The notes: generated by a model from the letters alone, not told the origin. A DNA stretch of 64,000 nucleotides from Micromonospora gifhornensis (GCF_016863515.1 NZ_BOPA01000001.1:28999-92998), one strand, 5' to 3'. Positions 30,867 through 40,021 are shown, counted from the stretch's first letter. Translations and numbers: made by a program.

Positions 30867-31025
30867 CAGCGCCGGTAATCCGGACTTCTCGCGTCGCATC
30901 TGGCTGATCGGTACCGGTCAGGCATATGGGAAGGTTCACTATCTGGCCGGGCCTCTGGGCGTTTCCGCCGCCCACCCCGGAGGGTAGAGAGACGTACCTA
31001 TGCCCCCGGATACAGATGCAGGCTG

Positions 31026-32195
31026 ATGCGAAATCGATACCTGGACCTGCTGCGCTTCCTGGCCATCGTGCGAGTCGTCGTCTACCACGTCACCGGTTGG
31101 GCGTCGCTGACCCTGCTGTTCCCGGCGATGTCGGTGATGTTCGCCCTGGCCGGGTCGCTGATGGCGACCTCGCTGCACAGGTCCGGCCCCACCGCGGTCG
31201 GCCGTCGGCTGCGTCGACTGCTGCCGTCGCTGTGGGTGGTGGCCGCGATCTTCGTACCGGCGATGCTGCTGACCGGGTTGCCGCTGACGCCGAAGGTGCT
31301 GCTCTGGCTCTTCCCGGTCGCCGATCCACCGGCGAACTACTGGGGCGCGTTGGCGCTGAGCCCGATCTGGTACCTGCGGGACTACCTGTGGTTCGTGCTC
31401 GCCTCACCGGTCGCGCTCTGGCTGTTCCGGCGTTATCCACTGCCCACCCTGCTCGCCCCGTACTGCCTGCTGTTGGCGATCGAGTTGGGCATCTACCCCA
31501 ACGCCCCCGGCGTGCTGCGGGAGTTCGGGCTCTACTTCGGTGCGTGGCTGCTCGGCTTCGCCCACCAGGCGGGGATGCTGCGCCGCCTGGCGAACCGGGT
31601 GCTGGTGCCGACCGTGCTCGCCCTCGCGGTGACCGGCGGTGCCTGGCTGCTGGCCCACCCCGGGCCGCGCGGCTACGACCTGAACGACAACCCGCTCGGC
31701 AACGCCCTCTGGTCAGCTGCGTTCATCCTGGTGGCGCTGGGCCGGGCCCCGTCGAGTGCGAACTGGGTGGACCGTAACCCGGTCTTCGGTCGCGCGGTCA
31801 CCGTGCTGAACCGCCGGGCGTTGACCGTCTACCTGTGGCACATGGCGTTCGTGGTGGCGCTCACCCCGCTGGTGGACGTGTTCGGCTGGTCGCATCAGGA
31901 CCTGCTGGGCCTGGCGATCCGGGTGATCCTGGTCTTCCTGCTGGTGGGGGTGGTCACCGCACTCGTCGGCTGGGTCGAGGACGTCGCGGCGGGGCGCCCG
32001 CCCGAGTTGATCCCCGGCGGACGCCACCACGCCGTGCCGGCCGCCCGCGGGCACGCGGAACCCCGCCGCGGTGTCGCGCCCGATCGGGCCGCCGAGCCCG
32101 GCGAGATGGCCGTACCGGGTCAGCGTGACCGGTCGGCCGAGCCTCGGGAGGACGCCGTGTCGGGTCGGCGGGGCCGGGACATCACCGGGTCATGA
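31026..32195 (+). CDS. Acyltransferase family membrane protein
   Basis: A 389-residue polytopic protein of the Acyl_transf_3 type. It begins RYLDLLRFLAIVRVVVYHVTGW, where the His of the family's catalytic region is seen, and has about ten hydrophobic segments followed by a polar tail (about 325-389). Such proteins O-acetylate surface sugars or lipids; the substrate is unknown. The upstream 159 bases hold no gene I can support. Its 3' end overlaps the convergent DUF4097 gene by 14 bases. Confidence 0.85.
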   Translation: MRNRYLDLLRFLAIVRVVVYHVTGWASLTLLFPAMSVMFALAGSLMATSLHRSGPTAVGRRLRRLLPSLWVVAAIFVPAMLLTGLPLTPKVLLWLFPVADPPANYWGALALSPIWYLRDYLWFVLASPVALWLFRRYPLPTLLAPYCLLLAIELGIYPNAPGVLREFGLYFGAWLLGFAHQAGMLRRLANRVLVPTVLALAVTGGAWLLAHPGPRGYDLNDNPLGNALWSAAFILVALGRAPSSANWVDRNPVFGRAVTVLNRRALTVYLWHMAFVVALTPLVDVFGWSHQDLLGLAIRVILVFLLVGVVTALVGWVEDVAAGRPPELIPGGRHHAVPAARGHAEPRRGVAPDRAAEPGEMAVPGQRDRSAEPREDAVSGRRGRDITGS

Positions 32196-33000
32196 GGGAG
32201 ATGTCGCCGCTGCCCGTCCGCACGTCGAGCACCAGAGCGGCGGCCGGGTCGTTCGGTACGCTCACGTCGACCGAACCGGAACCGGCCTCGGACCGGATCT
32301 GGTAGCTGCCGGCGGGTACCCGCAGCTCGACGTTGCCGCTCGACGCGTGCGCGCGGGCCGAGGCGGGCACGTCCAGCTCGACCGTCACGTTGCCCGACGA
32401 GGCCTGTGCGTCCACCTCCCCGCGCAGCCGGGTGGCGGTGATGTCTCCGGAGCCGGTCCGCAGCACCACGGTGGACGTCAGGTCGTACACCTCGATCTCG
32501 CCGGAGCCGCTCTCCACCCGGACCGGGCCGGCGGCACCGACCACCCGGACGTCGCCCGAACCGACAGTCACCTCGACCTGTCCCACCCAGCTCAGGTCGA
32601 TGTTGCCCGAACCGGTCCTGCCCTCGACCCGGACCCCCTCGCCCGCGACCACCTCGTAGGAGACGCTGCACCGGCGTCCGCACGAGGTGTCCAGCACCAG
32701 TTCGGTGCCCTTGATCTCGTACGTGATGCCCGGCTCGTCACCCTGGTAGCGGACCACCCGCTTGATGCGGATCCGGTCCGGTTCGCCGTCGGCGCGGACC
32801 ACCACGTCACCGGCACCCGGCAGCAGGCGGATGCTGCTGATCTTGGCTTCCTCGGTGGTGTCGAAGTCGAGCCGACGGAAGGAGAGGTTGTTGCAGCCGG
32901 CCAGGACGGTCAGGGCGATCGCCGCGGCGATCGCCGTGCCGACCCGACGGACCGGGGTACGCCGAGCAGGTCGAGGGGGAGTGGTCGGGTGTGCAGCCAT
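32182..33000 (-). CDS. DUF4097 lipoprotein (putative adhesin-type beta-solenoid)
   Basis: A 272-residue lipoprotein: signal IAAAIALTVLAGC with the lipidated Cys at residue 36. The rest is built from repeated TGSGNI/GSGDV/SGSGEI/TGSGDI strands, the DUF4097 pattern of a right-handed parallel beta structure. Function unknown. The ATG at 33000 is preferred, with TAGCGT seven bases upstream; GTG 33009 is an alternative. Its stop lies inside the acyltransferase gene on the other strand. Confidence 0.87.
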   Translation of the reverse strand: MAAHPTTPPRPARRTPVRRVGTAIAAAIALTVLAGCNNLSFRRLDFDTTEEAKISSIRLLPGAGDVVVRADGEPDRIRIKRVVRYQGDEPGITYEIKGTELVLDTSCGRRCSVSYEVVAGEGVRVEGRTGSGNIDLSWVGQVEVTVGSGDVRVVGAAGPVRVESGSGEIEVYDLTSTVVLRTGSGDITATRLRGEVDAQASSGNVTVELDVPASARAHASSGNVELRVPAGSYQIRSEAGSGSVDVSVPNDPAAALVLDVRTGSGDISLMTR

Positions 33001-33013
33001 GCCGAGCACGCTA
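32998..33013 (-). promoter_or_regulatory. -10 box of a probable leaderless DUF4097 transcript
   Basis: Minus-strand TAGCGT (33008-33013), seven bases, ATG (33000-32998). Confidence 0.5.
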
Positions 33014-33126
33014 ACGCCGGTGCTGGTGGGGGCACATCCGGGTCAGCGGCCCCCGATACCCGGAGCGGACCCTGAAATCCGACCCGGGGTGCCGACGGGT
33101 GTCCGGCCGGGAGGGACAATGACGCG

Positions 33127-33939
33127 ATGGCCGGATACCGCCGACAGCTCTACCGCGACGACGCGGTGGTGTTGCGCGTACAGAAGCTCGGCGAGTCCGA
33201 CCGGATCGTCACCCTGCTCACCCGGCGGCACGGCCGGCTGCGGGCGGTGGCCCGAGGCGTACGCCGGACGACCTCCAAGTTCGGTGCCCGGTTGGAGCCG
33301 TTCGGCCACGTCGACCTGCAACTCGCCGGTGACCCCAAGGGGGAGTTGGGCAGTTCCCTGCACACGGTCAGCCAGGTCGAGGGGATCGACCTGTACGGCA
33401 AGCGGTTCCTCGGCGACTATCCCCGCTACACGGCGGCCAGCGCGATCGCCGAGACCGCCGAGCGGCTCACTCCGGTGGAGCGGGAACCGTCGTTGCGGCT
33501 GTTCCAACTCACCCTGGGCGCGCTGCGGGCCCTCGCCCAGGGAGAACACGCCATCACCCTGGTGCTCGACGCGTACCTGCTGCGGGGCATGGCCCTGGCC
33601 GGCTGGGCGCCCGCATTGACCGCCTGCGCCGTCTGCGGCACCCCCGGCCGGCACCGGGCCTTCTCGGTGCCCGCCGGAGGCGCGGTCTGCCCGGACTGCC
33701 GTCCCCCGGGTGCCGCTCATCCCGCCCCGGCCACCATCGACCTGATGTCCGCGCTTGTCGGCGGAGACTGGCGGGTCGCCAACGCCACCGACACCGGGGT
33801 ACGCCGGGAGTGCAGCGGGCTCGTCGCGGCGCACCTGCAGTGGCATCTGGAGCGCACGCTACGCTCGCTGCCGCTGGTCGATCGGGGTGGCCCGGCGACC
33901 ACAGCGGTCCCAGAGCGTGAACAGGGGAGAGCCGAGTGA
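33127..33939 (+). CDS. recO: DNA repair protein RecO
   Basis: A 270-residue protein of the RecFOR pathway that loads RecA on gapped DNA. N-terminal OB fold ([30 protein letters not shown]), central helical domain and a zinc finger with CAVCG near residue 167 and CPDC near 190. ATG start; GACAAT lies six bases upstream, close to the leaderless pattern. Overlaps uppS by GTGA. Confidence 0.95.
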   Translation: MAGYRRQLYRDDAVVLRVQKLGESDRIVTLLTRRHGRLRAVARGVRRTTSKFGARLEPFGHVDLQLAGDPKGELGSSLHTVSQVEGIDLYGKRFLGDYPRYTAASAIAETAERLTPVEREPSLRLFQLTLGALRALAQGEHAITLVLDAYLLRGMALAGWAPALTACAVCGTPGRHRAFSVPAGGAVCPDCRPPGAAHPAPATIDLMSALVGGDWRVANATDTGVRRECSGLVAAHLQWHLERTLRSLPLVDRGGPATTAVPEREQGRAE

Positions 33940-34748
33940 TCCGATCCACCAGGGCCGGCCGGCGCGAGCCGGTGCCGCCGACCCCGCACCCGTCGGGTGC
34001 CCGGCCGCCGGCGCTGCCGCCGGGGGCGGTGCCCAAGCACGTCGCCGTGGTGATGGACGGCAACGGCCGCTGGGCCAAGGAGCGGGGGCTGCCCCGCACC
34101 AAGGGACACGAGGCGGGGGAGTTCTCGCTCTTCGACACCGTCGAGGGGGCCATCGAGATGGGCATCCCCTACCTGTCGGCGTACGCCTTCTCCACCGAGA
34201 ACTGGCGGCGCTCGCCGGACGAGGTCCGGTTCCTGATGGGCTTCAACCGTGACGTCATCCGTCGACGCCGGGACCAGCTGATCGACCTCGGGGTGCGGGT
34301 GGTCTGGTCGGGTCGGGCCGGGCGGCTGTGGAAGAGCGTGATCAGCGAGTTGCAGACCGCCGAGGAGATGTCCCGGGGCAACTCGACGCTGACCCTGCAG
34401 TTCTGCGTCAACTACGGCGGGCAGGCGGAGATCGCCGACGCCGCCGCCGCGATCGCCCGGGAGGTGGCCGCCGGCCGGCTCGACCCGGCGAAGGTGACCG
34501 AGAAGACCGTCGCCCGCTACCTCTACCACCCCGAGGTGCCCGAGGTGGACCTGTTCCTGCGGCCCTCCGGTGAGCAGCGCACCTCGAACTTCATGCTCTG
34601 GCAGAGCGCGTACGCCGAACTGGTCTTCCTGGACACGCTCTGGCCGGACTTCGACCGCCGCCACCTCTGGTACGCCTGCGAGCTGTACGCGCAGCGGGAC
34701 CGCCGCTTCGGTGGCGCGCTACCCAACCCGGTGGCACCGACCACCTGA
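33936..34748 (+). CDS. uppS: Isoprenyl (undecaprenyl) diphosphate synthase
   Basis: A 270-residue cis-prenyltransferase making the polyprenyl carrier lipid for cell-wall synthesis. [14 protein letters not shown] (the catalytic Asp), [12 protein letters not shown] and the C-terminal [15 protein letters not shown] are intact. Actinomycetes often have several such enzymes of different chain length, so the product is not certain. GTG start inside the recO stop. Confidence 0.92.
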   Translation: MIRSTRAGRREPVPPTPHPSGARPPALPPGAVPKHVAVVMDGNGRWAKERGLPRTKGHEAGEFSLFDTVEGAIEMGIPYLSAYAFSTENWRRSPDEVRFLMGFNRDVIRRRRDQLIDLGVRVVWSGRAGRLWKSVISELQTAEEMSRGNSTLTLQFCVNYGGQAEIADAAAAIAREVAAGRLDPAKVTEKTVARYLYHPEVPEVDLFLRPSGEQRTSNFMLWQSAYAELVFLDTLWPDFDRRHLWYACELYAQRDRRFGGALPNPVAPTT

Positions 34749-34813
34749 ACGCATAGTGTCCGCCCGGAGTGGGTACCACCGCTGGCAGCAGCCACTGACG
34801 GAGGTGAAACCAC

Positions 34814-34999
34814 ATGATCCGCAAGCGCGTTGCCCAGTGGGCGGTGATGGCCGTGGCGGTTCCGTTGGCGGCAGCGGGTGCTCGCCGGCTCAGTCACACG
34901 CTGGAGTCGCGGCGCGGCCCGTCCGGGGCCAGCCGCATGCTCACCCGGGGAGCCGACCTGCTGCGCCCCCAGAAGGCCCGGCGTCGCCGCTTCTTCTGA
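34814..34999 (+). CDS. Small conserved hypothetical protein
   Basis: A 61-residue basic protein. One weak hydrophobic segment (about 9-22, WAVMAVAVPLAAAGA) is followed by an Arg-rich tail ending KARRRRFF. GACGGAGGTGAAACC gives a strong ribosome binding site before the ATG. I do not recognise a function. A strong hairpin follows the stop. Confidence 0.7.
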   Translation: MIRKRVAQWAVMAVAVPLAAAGARRLSHTLESRRGPSGASRMLTRGADLLRPQKARRRRFF

Positions 35000-35008
35000 C
35001 CCCGTAAC

Positions 35009-35050
35009 CTGACGCGCCCTGTCCCGGTGTCCCGGGACAGGGCGCGTCAG
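35009..35050 (+). terminator. Strong hairpin terminator between the small gene and gnd
   Basis: Perfect 18-base arms (35009-35026 and 35033-35050) with a 6-base loop, ten bases after the stop of the small gene. No T-run. It may serve the convergent gnd as well. Confidence 0.75.
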
Positions 35051-35084
35051 CGTCAGCTCAGGCGTCGACCTGACGGTGTGACCC

Positions 35085-35186
35085 CTCAGGCCTCGACCCC
35101 GGCGCGATCGGGTGTGACCTTGGGCCTCGACCTCGGCGCGGTCCGGTGCGACCCTCAGGCCTCGACCTCGGCGCGGTCCGGGGTGG
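35085..35186. repeat. 34-bp tandem repeat covering the gnd stop codon
   Basis: Three imperfect 34-base units: 35085-35118, 35119-35152 and 35153-35186, with a degenerate partial unit before them (about 35057-35084). The third unit contains the last codons and the stop of gnd (minus strand), so units 1 and 2 are copies of a coding end. Confidence 0.75.
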
Positions 35187-36600
35187 CCCACAGGGTGTGG
35201 AAGGAACCGTCGCGGTCGACCCGGCGGTAGGTGTGTGCGCCGAAGTTGTCCCGCAGACCCTGGATGAGGGCGGCGGGCAGCCGCTCGGCGCGCAGCGCGT
35301 CGAAGTAGGCCAGGGACGAGGCGAAGGCGGGGGTCGGGACGCCGGCCTGCGCCGCCTCGGCCACCACCCGCCGCCAGCTCGGCACGCCGTCGCGCACGGT
35401 GTCGGCGAACCACGGCGCCACCAGCAGGGTGGGCAGCTCCGGCTGCTCGTCGTACGCCTGCTTGATCCGGTCCAGGAAGCGGGCCCGGATGATGCAGCCG
35501 CCCCGCCAGATGCGTGCGGTGCCGCCCAGGTCGATGTTCCAGTCGTACTCGGCGCTGCCGGCACGGATCTGGTCGAAGCCTTGGGCGTACGCCACGATCT
35601 TCGAAGCCAGCAGGGCCCGGCGGACATCCTCGATGAACGCCTCGCGGTCGGTGACCTGCCACTTCTCCCCGGAGTCGGGGAAGGCCCGGACTGCGGCCTC
35701 ACGCTGCCCGACGTGCCCGGACAGCGACCGGGCGAAGGTCGCCTCGGCGATGCCGGTGATCGGGATGCCCAGGTCGAGGGCGATCTGGACGGTCCACCGG
35801 CCGGTGCCCTTCTGCTCGGCCCGGTCCTGCACCACATCCACGAACGCCTCGCCGGTGGCGGCGTCGGTGTGCGCCAGCACGTCGGCGGTGATCTCGATCA
35901 GGAACGACTCCAGCTCGCCGGTGTTCCACTCCCGGAAGATCTCCGCGAGTTCCGACGGCGTCGCGCCCAGACCGGCCCGCAGCAGGTCGTACGCCTCGGC
36001 GATGAGCTGCATGTCGGCGTACTCGATGCCGTTGTGGACCATCTTCACGAAGTGCCCGGCGCCGTCCGGCCCGACGTGCTGGCAGCACGGCTCACCGTCG
36101 ACCTGCGCGGCGATCTTCTCGAAGATCGGGCCGAGCTTGCGGTACGACTCGACGGAGCCGCCCGGCATGATGCTCGGCCCCCACAGTGCGCCCTCCTCAC
36201 CACCGGAGACACCGGTGCCGACGAAGTGCAGGCCGTGGGCCCGCAGCGCCTCCTCCCGCCGACGGGTGTCGGCGAAGTGCGCGTTGCCGCAGTCGATGAT
36301 GATGTCGCCCTCTTCGAGCAACGGCACCAACTCGTCGATCACCGCGTCGGTGGGGCCGCCCGCCTTGACCATGATGATCACTGCGCGGGGGCGCTCCAGC
36401 GCGGCGACGAAGTCCGCAAGGGACTCCGTCGGGACGAAGGTGCCCTCGTCGCCGTGCTCGGCCACCAGCGACCGGGTCCGCTCCGGCGAGCGGTTGTGCA
36501 ACGCCACGGTGAACCCGTTGCGAGCCAGGTTCCGAGCCAGGTTGCGGCCCATCACCGCCAGCCCGGTCACACCGATCTGCGCCGTAGCCCGATCCGCCAT
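35155..36600 (-). CDS. gnd: 6-phosphogluconate dehydrogenase, decarboxylating
   Basis: A 481-residue enzyme of the oxidative pentose phosphate pathway, converting 6-phosphogluconate to ribulose 5-phosphate with NADP or NAD reduction. Rossmann motif GVTGLAVMGRNLARNLA, the substrate segments GVSGGEEGALWGPSIMPGG and HFVKMVHNGIEYADMQLI (catalytic Lys) and the long C-terminal domain are intact. This is the long, dimeric type. ATG 36600 is chosen; GTG 36612 is possible. The final residues DRAEVEA lie in a tandem repeat. Confidence 0.95.
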   Translation of the reverse strand: MADRATAQIGVTGLAVMGRNLARNLARNGFTVALHNRSPERTRSLVAEHGDEGTFVPTESLADFVAALERPRAVIIMVKAGGPTDAVIDELVPLLEEGDIIIDCGNAHFADTRRREEALRAHGLHFVGTGVSGGEEGALWGPSIMPGGSVESYRKLGPIFEKIAAQVDGEPCCQHVGPDGAGHFVKMVHNGIEYADMQLIAEAYDLLRAGLGATPSELAEIFREWNTGELESFLIEITADVLAHTDAATGEAFVDVVQDRAEQKGTGRWTVQIALDLGIPITGIAEATFARSLSGHVGQREAAVRAFPDSGEKWQVTDREAFIEDVRRALLASKIVAYAQGFDQIRAGSAEYDWNIDLGGTARIWRGGCIIRARFLDRIKQAYDEQPELPTLLVAPWFADTVRDGVPSWRRVVAEAAQAGVPTPAFASSLAYFDALRAERLPAALIQGLRDNFGAHTYRRVDRDGSFHTLWATPDRAEVEA

Positions 36601-36654
36601 CCTCGTCGCCACCTTCCGCGTCTGTCAGTAGTGCTGCGACGGTAGCGCGCTTCG

Positions 36655-36790
36655 ATGCCCGCCCGCGTCATCCCCCACCCCTGGTCACCATGTGGTCGCC
36701 CCCCGCCCCCTCACCCCACTCTCTCCCCCCGTCCTCACACCCTCTCGCCCCGCGCCGCCCCGCGCTCTCTCGCCCCGCACCCTCTCGCCT
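36655..36790 (+). other. Pyrimidine-rich strand-asymmetric spacer
   Basis: The 305-base gap between gnd and the ecfT gene holds no gene. Bases 36655-36790 are strongly C/T-biased on the plus strand, with repeated CCCTCTCGCC-like and CTCTCGCCCCGC segments. A family C hairpin follows immediately. Confidence 0.6.
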
Positions 36791-36791
36791 C

Positions 36792-36864
36792 GTCGATCAT
36801 GCAGTTTCGGTCGCCGTTACGCGGAGATTATCCCCTTTGCGGGGACGACAACTGCATGATCGAC
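36792..36864. repeat. Family C hairpin, copy 1
   Basis: Perfect 15-base arms (36792-36806 and 36850-36864) built on CGATCATGCAGTT, around a 43-base interior beginning TCGGTCGCCG. Compare copies at 45269 and 45404, whose arms read CGATCTTGCACTT. Confidence 0.85.
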
Positions 36865-36905
36865 GGGAACCTAGGGACGTAGGGCGAGGGGGAGGGGGCA
36901 GGGGG

Positions 36906-37706
36906 TTAGGGGGTTAGGGGGGTGAAGGTGCCGAGGGTGATGCTGATGGTGAGGGCGGTGGCGGCCAGGGCGGGGGCGCAGATGAGCAGGAGCCAGTCGG
37001 CGGTGGAGAAGGGCTGGTGGCGGGCGAAGGTGCGCGGGGTGGTGGAGTCGAAGCCGCGGGCGTCCATGGCGACGGCGAGTCGGGTGCCCCGGCGGATCGC
37101 CCCGACGAGCAGGGTGAACGCGGTCGAGGCGAACAGTCGCAGCTTGGCCACCGGGTTGCGGCCGGCGTCCACGCCTCGCGCCCGGCGGGCCATGGCGATC
37201 ATCTGCCACTCCTGGCTGAGCAGCGGCAACAGCCGGAACGCGGCCAGCGCGCCGATGGCGAACCGGGCCGGCGCCTTCGCGTTCTGCACAAGCGCGTCGG
37301 CCAGATCGGTCGGATCGGTGGTGGCGAAGACGATCACGCCGGGCAGCGCGACCGCGAACAGGCGTAGCACCAGGCCGAGGGCGGTGAGCAACACCGACGA
37401 GGTGACCATGATCGGGCCGGCGTCGAGCAGCACCCGTCCCGACCGGTCGGCGGCGAACAGGACCAGGGTGACAAGTACGCCACCGGCGGCGAGCAGCAGC
37501 GGCCAGGCCCGACGGAGCAGCACCCGGTACCGCAGGCCGAACAACGGCAGTACCGCCAACTCCACCGCCAGTGCGATCGCCGGCGCGACCGGATCCAGCG
37601 TCGCCAGCAGCGGGAAGGCGAACAGCAGCGCCGCCGCCAGCTTGGCCACCGGGTTGCGGCGGGCCAGCGGGGCGTCCGGCCGGGCGACCGGTTCGAAGTC
37701 GATCAC
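36906..37706 (-). CDS. ykoC: ECF transporter transmembrane component (EcfT/YkoC type)
   Basis: A 266-residue membrane protein, the scaffold subunit that couples the ATPases to the substrate-binding protein. Five or six hydrophobic segments, and the EcfT cytoplasmic motif ARRARGVDAGRNP with a second AMDARGFDS (the two Ala-Arg-Gly coupling signatures). GTG 37706 overlaps the stop of the ATPase gene (GTGA). Last gene of the TPP-riboswitch operon. Confidence 0.9.
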   Translation of the reverse strand: MIDFEPVARPDAPLARRNPVAKLAAALLFAFPLLATLDPVAPAIALAVELAVLPLFGLRYRVLLRRAWPLLLAAGGVLVTLVLFAADRSGRVLLDAGPIMVTSSVLLTALGLVLRLFAVALPGVIVFATTDPTDLADALVQNAKAPARFAIGALAAFRLLPLLSQEWQMIAMARRARGVDAGRNPVAKLRLFASTAFTLLVGAIRRGTRLAVAMDARGFDSTTPRTFARHQPFSTADWLLLICAPALAATALTISITLGTFTPLTP

Positions 37707-39121
37707 GGTACGGGCCGCAGCGTCAGGGTGCGGTCGGCCAGCGCGGCCACGAAGTCGGTGTCGTGGGTGACCGTCACCAGGCCGTGGCCGGCGTCGCGCA
37801 GCTCTGCGAAGAGGTCCACCAACTCCTGCCAGGTCCGCCGGTCCTGCCCGAACGTGGGCTCGTCGCAGATCACCAGCCGGGGCGCGGTGGCCAGCGCGGT
37901 CGCGACGCTCAGCCGACGCGCCTCCCCGCCGGAGAGGGTGTACGGGTTCGCCCCGGCCAGCTTGTCCAGCCGCAGCCGTTGCAGCAGGTCGTCGACGCGC
38001 TGACGGACCACCACATCGGTGGCGCCCGTCCGGCGCGGGCCCAACGCCAGTTCGTCGAAGACCGTGCTGGTGACGAACTGGTGCTCGGGATCCTGGAACA
38101 CCGAGCCGATCCGGCGCGCCAGCGCGGGCGCACGCCACCGGTGCGGTGCCGTGCGGGCGTCGGCCCCGGCCAGTTCCGTGCTGGCCGACAGTCGTCCGGT
38201 GCCGGGCTTGAGCAGCCCGCCGAGCAGCAACGCGAGGGTGGACTTGCCGGCGCCGTTGGGACCGAGCACGGCGAGCGCCTCACCGGCGCGTACGGTCAGG
38301 TTGGTCGGAGCCAGCCGGGGTGGCTGGCCGAGCCGGTCGGCGGTGAGCAGCACCTCGCCGGCCGGGGCGGCGGCCGGGCGTGGCGGGAACTGTCGACCCG
38401 GCACCCAGACGCCGTCGGCGGCGAGGGCGTCGCCGTGCGCGGCGAAGACGGCTTCCGGCGTACCGTCGGCGCGTACGCCGCCACCGGCTTCGAGCACCAC
38501 CACCCGGTCCACCAGGGGCAGGGCATCGGCGATCCGGTGCTCGACCAGGATCAGTGTGGTGTCGCCGTCGACCGCGCGGGCGATCGCGGCGCGGACCAGG
38601 TCGGCACCGGCCGGGTCGAGGTTGGCGGTGGGTTCGTCGAGCAGCAGCAGGTCGGGGCGCAGCGCGAGCGCACCGGCCAGGGCGAGCCGCTGCTGTTCGC
38701 CGCCGGAGAGCGCCGCGGTGGGCCGGTCCCGGTGGTACGGGAACCCGACCCGGTGCAGCACCTCGTCCACGCGGGGCCAGATCTGTGCTGCCGGTACACC
38801 CCGGTTCTCCAGCCCGAACGCCACGTCGTCGCCGCTGCGCGCCATGACCAGTTGGGACTGCGGATCCTGAAAGACGATGCCGACCCGTTCGCGGACCTCG
38901 GCCGGTGGCCGCCCATCGATCTCGATGGTGCCCTCCTGCTCACCGGAGTCCTCCGGCAGCAGCCCCGCCAGCGCCGCCAACAGGGTGCTCTTGCCCGCCC
39001 CGGAAGGCCCGAGCAGCAACACCCGTTCCCCTCGTCGTACCCACAGGTCCACCCCGCGCACGGCCCAGGCCCGCCGCCCGGCATGCCGCCACCCGAACCC
39101 CCGCAGCCGTACCCCACCCAC
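37703..39121 (-). CDS. ykoD: ECF transporter double ATPase (YkoD type)
   Basis: A 472-residue fusion of two ABC ATPase domains. First domain: Walker A GPSGAGKST, signature LSGGEQQR and Walker B LLLLDEPTANLD; second: GPNGAGKST, LSGGEARR and LVICDEPTFGQD. Fused pairs are typical of the HMP/thiamine ECF transporter YkoEDC. The frame is open far upstream; GTG 39121 follows GGAGGGAGG at normal distance. The spacer to ykoE contains a family A repeat. Confidence 0.88.
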   Translation of the reverse strand: MGGVRLRGFGWRHAGRRAWAVRGVDLWVRRGERVLLLGPSGAGKSTLLAALAGLLPEDSGEQEGTIEIDGRPPAEVRERVGIVFQDPQSQLVMARSGDDVAFGLENRGVPAAQIWPRVDEVLHRVGFPYHRDRPTAALSGGEQQRLALAGALALRPDLLLLDEPTANLDPAGADLVRAAIARAVDGDTTLILVEHRIADALPLVDRVVVLEAGGGVRADGTPEAVFAAHGDALAADGVWVPGRQFPPRPAAAPAGEVLLTADRLGQPPRLAPTNLTVRAGEALAVLGPNGAGKSTLALLLGGLLKPGTGRLSASTELAGADARTAPHRWRAPALARRIGSVFQDPEHQFVTSTVFDELALGPRRTGATDVVVRQRVDDLLQRLRLDKLAGANPYTLSGGEARRLSVATALATAPRLVICDEPTFGQDRRTWQELVDLFAELRDAGHGLVTVTHDTDFVAALADRTLTLRPVP

Positions 39122-39169
39122 CCCGTACCTCCCTCCTCCCACCGTCACCCACCCACCCCGACCATCGCC

Positions 39170-39229
39170 GTTGATCAAGAGGTTTGCGTCTGGAATGCAG
39201 GATCGACAGACGCAAACCTCTTGATCAAC
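39170..39229. repeat. Family A intergenic inverted repeat, copy 2
   Basis: Arms 39170-39192 and 39207-39229 (23 bases, perfect) with a 14-base loop. The outer 21 bases are identical to copy 1. It lies inside the ykoE-ykoD spacer, so it would be in the operon mRNA. Confidence 0.9.
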
Positions 39230-39240
39230 AGGGGCGGGGG

Positions 39241-39831
39241 TCAGACGAGGGTTCGGGTGCGGCCGGAGGGGAAGCGGGACAGGGCGCCGGTACGGGCGAG
39301 GGAGTTGGTGAGGGCGTGGGCGCCGGCGCCGGCGATCACGGCGGCGCTGAGCACGGTGAACAGCGCGTACGGGATCCGGTAGCTGACCAGTTCGTACGCG
39401 GTGTTCCAGACGAAGAAGTCGAACAGCGCGGCACCGAGGCCGGTCATCGCGCCGGCGAGCAGGGCGGTCGGCAGCCGGAACGAGCGGTAGCGGAAGGCGG
39501 CGAAGGCCAGTTCCGCGCCGAGGCCCTGGATCAGGCCCTGGACGATGGTGACGCCGCCCCACTCCGAGCCCAGCAGCGCGGAGACGGTCGCCGCGACCGC
39601 CTCGCAGAACAGCGCGGCACCCGGCTTGCGGATCACCAGCCCGCCGAGCACCGCGGGGATCAGCCAGACGCCGTACATGATGGCCTGGCTGGCCGGGAAG
39701 AAGGCGAAGGCCGGGTCGACAGCCCGCCAGAGCAGGCCCCAGGCCCAGAAGATCACACCGAAGGCGACGGCGATCACCGCAGCCACGACGATGTCGATCG
39801 TGCGCCACCGGTTGGTGGTCGGCAGTTTCAT
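39241..39831 (-). CDS. ykoE: ECF transporter S component, HMP/thiamine type (YkoE)
   Basis: A 196-residue membrane protein with about six hydrophobic segments, starting RWRTIDIVVAAVIAVAFGVIFW, a pattern typical of YkoE. It would bind the vitamin substrate, hydroxymethylpyrimidine or thiamine; the TPP riboswitch upstream supports this. GGGAGCAATC lies before the ATG. First gene of the operon. Confidence 0.9.
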   Translation of the reverse strand: MKLPTTNRWRTIDIVVAAVIAVAFGVIFWAWGLLWRAVDPAFAFFPASQAIMYGVWLIPAVLGGLVIRKPGAALFCEAVAATVSALLGSEWGGVTIVQGLIQGLGAELAFAAFRYRSFRLPTALLAGAMTGLGAALFDFFVWNTAYELVSYRIPYALFTVLSAAVIAGAGAHALTNSLARTGALSRFPSGRTRTLV

Positions 39832-39916
39832 GATTGCTCCCAGTCCAGTGTTCGAACCAGGTAAGACGCACGCCGCGCCCGACGGCGCCGGGCCGTGGCG
39901 GGCTGGAGGTGGACCG

Positions 39917-39998
39917 AACTCCCTGCGCTGGCATTACCCAGATCAGGTACGGAGGGTCTGCGGGCGAACCCGCACTCTCAGCGCTGTGCGCTCCCCTG
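39917..39998 (-). promoter_or_regulatory. TPP riboswitch (THI element)
   Basis: Reading the minus strand, GGGGAGCGC (39996), CTGAGAGTGCGGG, CCGCAGACCC, then GTACCTGATCTGGGTAATGC and CAGCGCAGGGAG (to 39919): the conserved CUGAGA and the CCUGAUCUGG..AAU.CCAGCG.AGGGA blocks are in the correct order. It would turn off the ykoEDC operon when thiamine pyrophosphate is bound. The stem GCCCG/CGGGC at 39877-39893 may be part of the switching element. Confidence 0.95.
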
Positions 39999-40021
39999 TC
40001 GGAGGTGAAGTTGTCTCGCCG

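Noticed and set aside
39850..39865. tRNA T-loop-like sequence GTTCGAACC
   Set aside because: No acceptor or anticodon stem can be drawn around it; it lies in the riboswitch leader.
37703..39934. 743-residue version of the double ATPase
   Set aside because: The added part reads out of frame through ykoE and the family A repeat; an RBS and GTG at 39121 give the right length.
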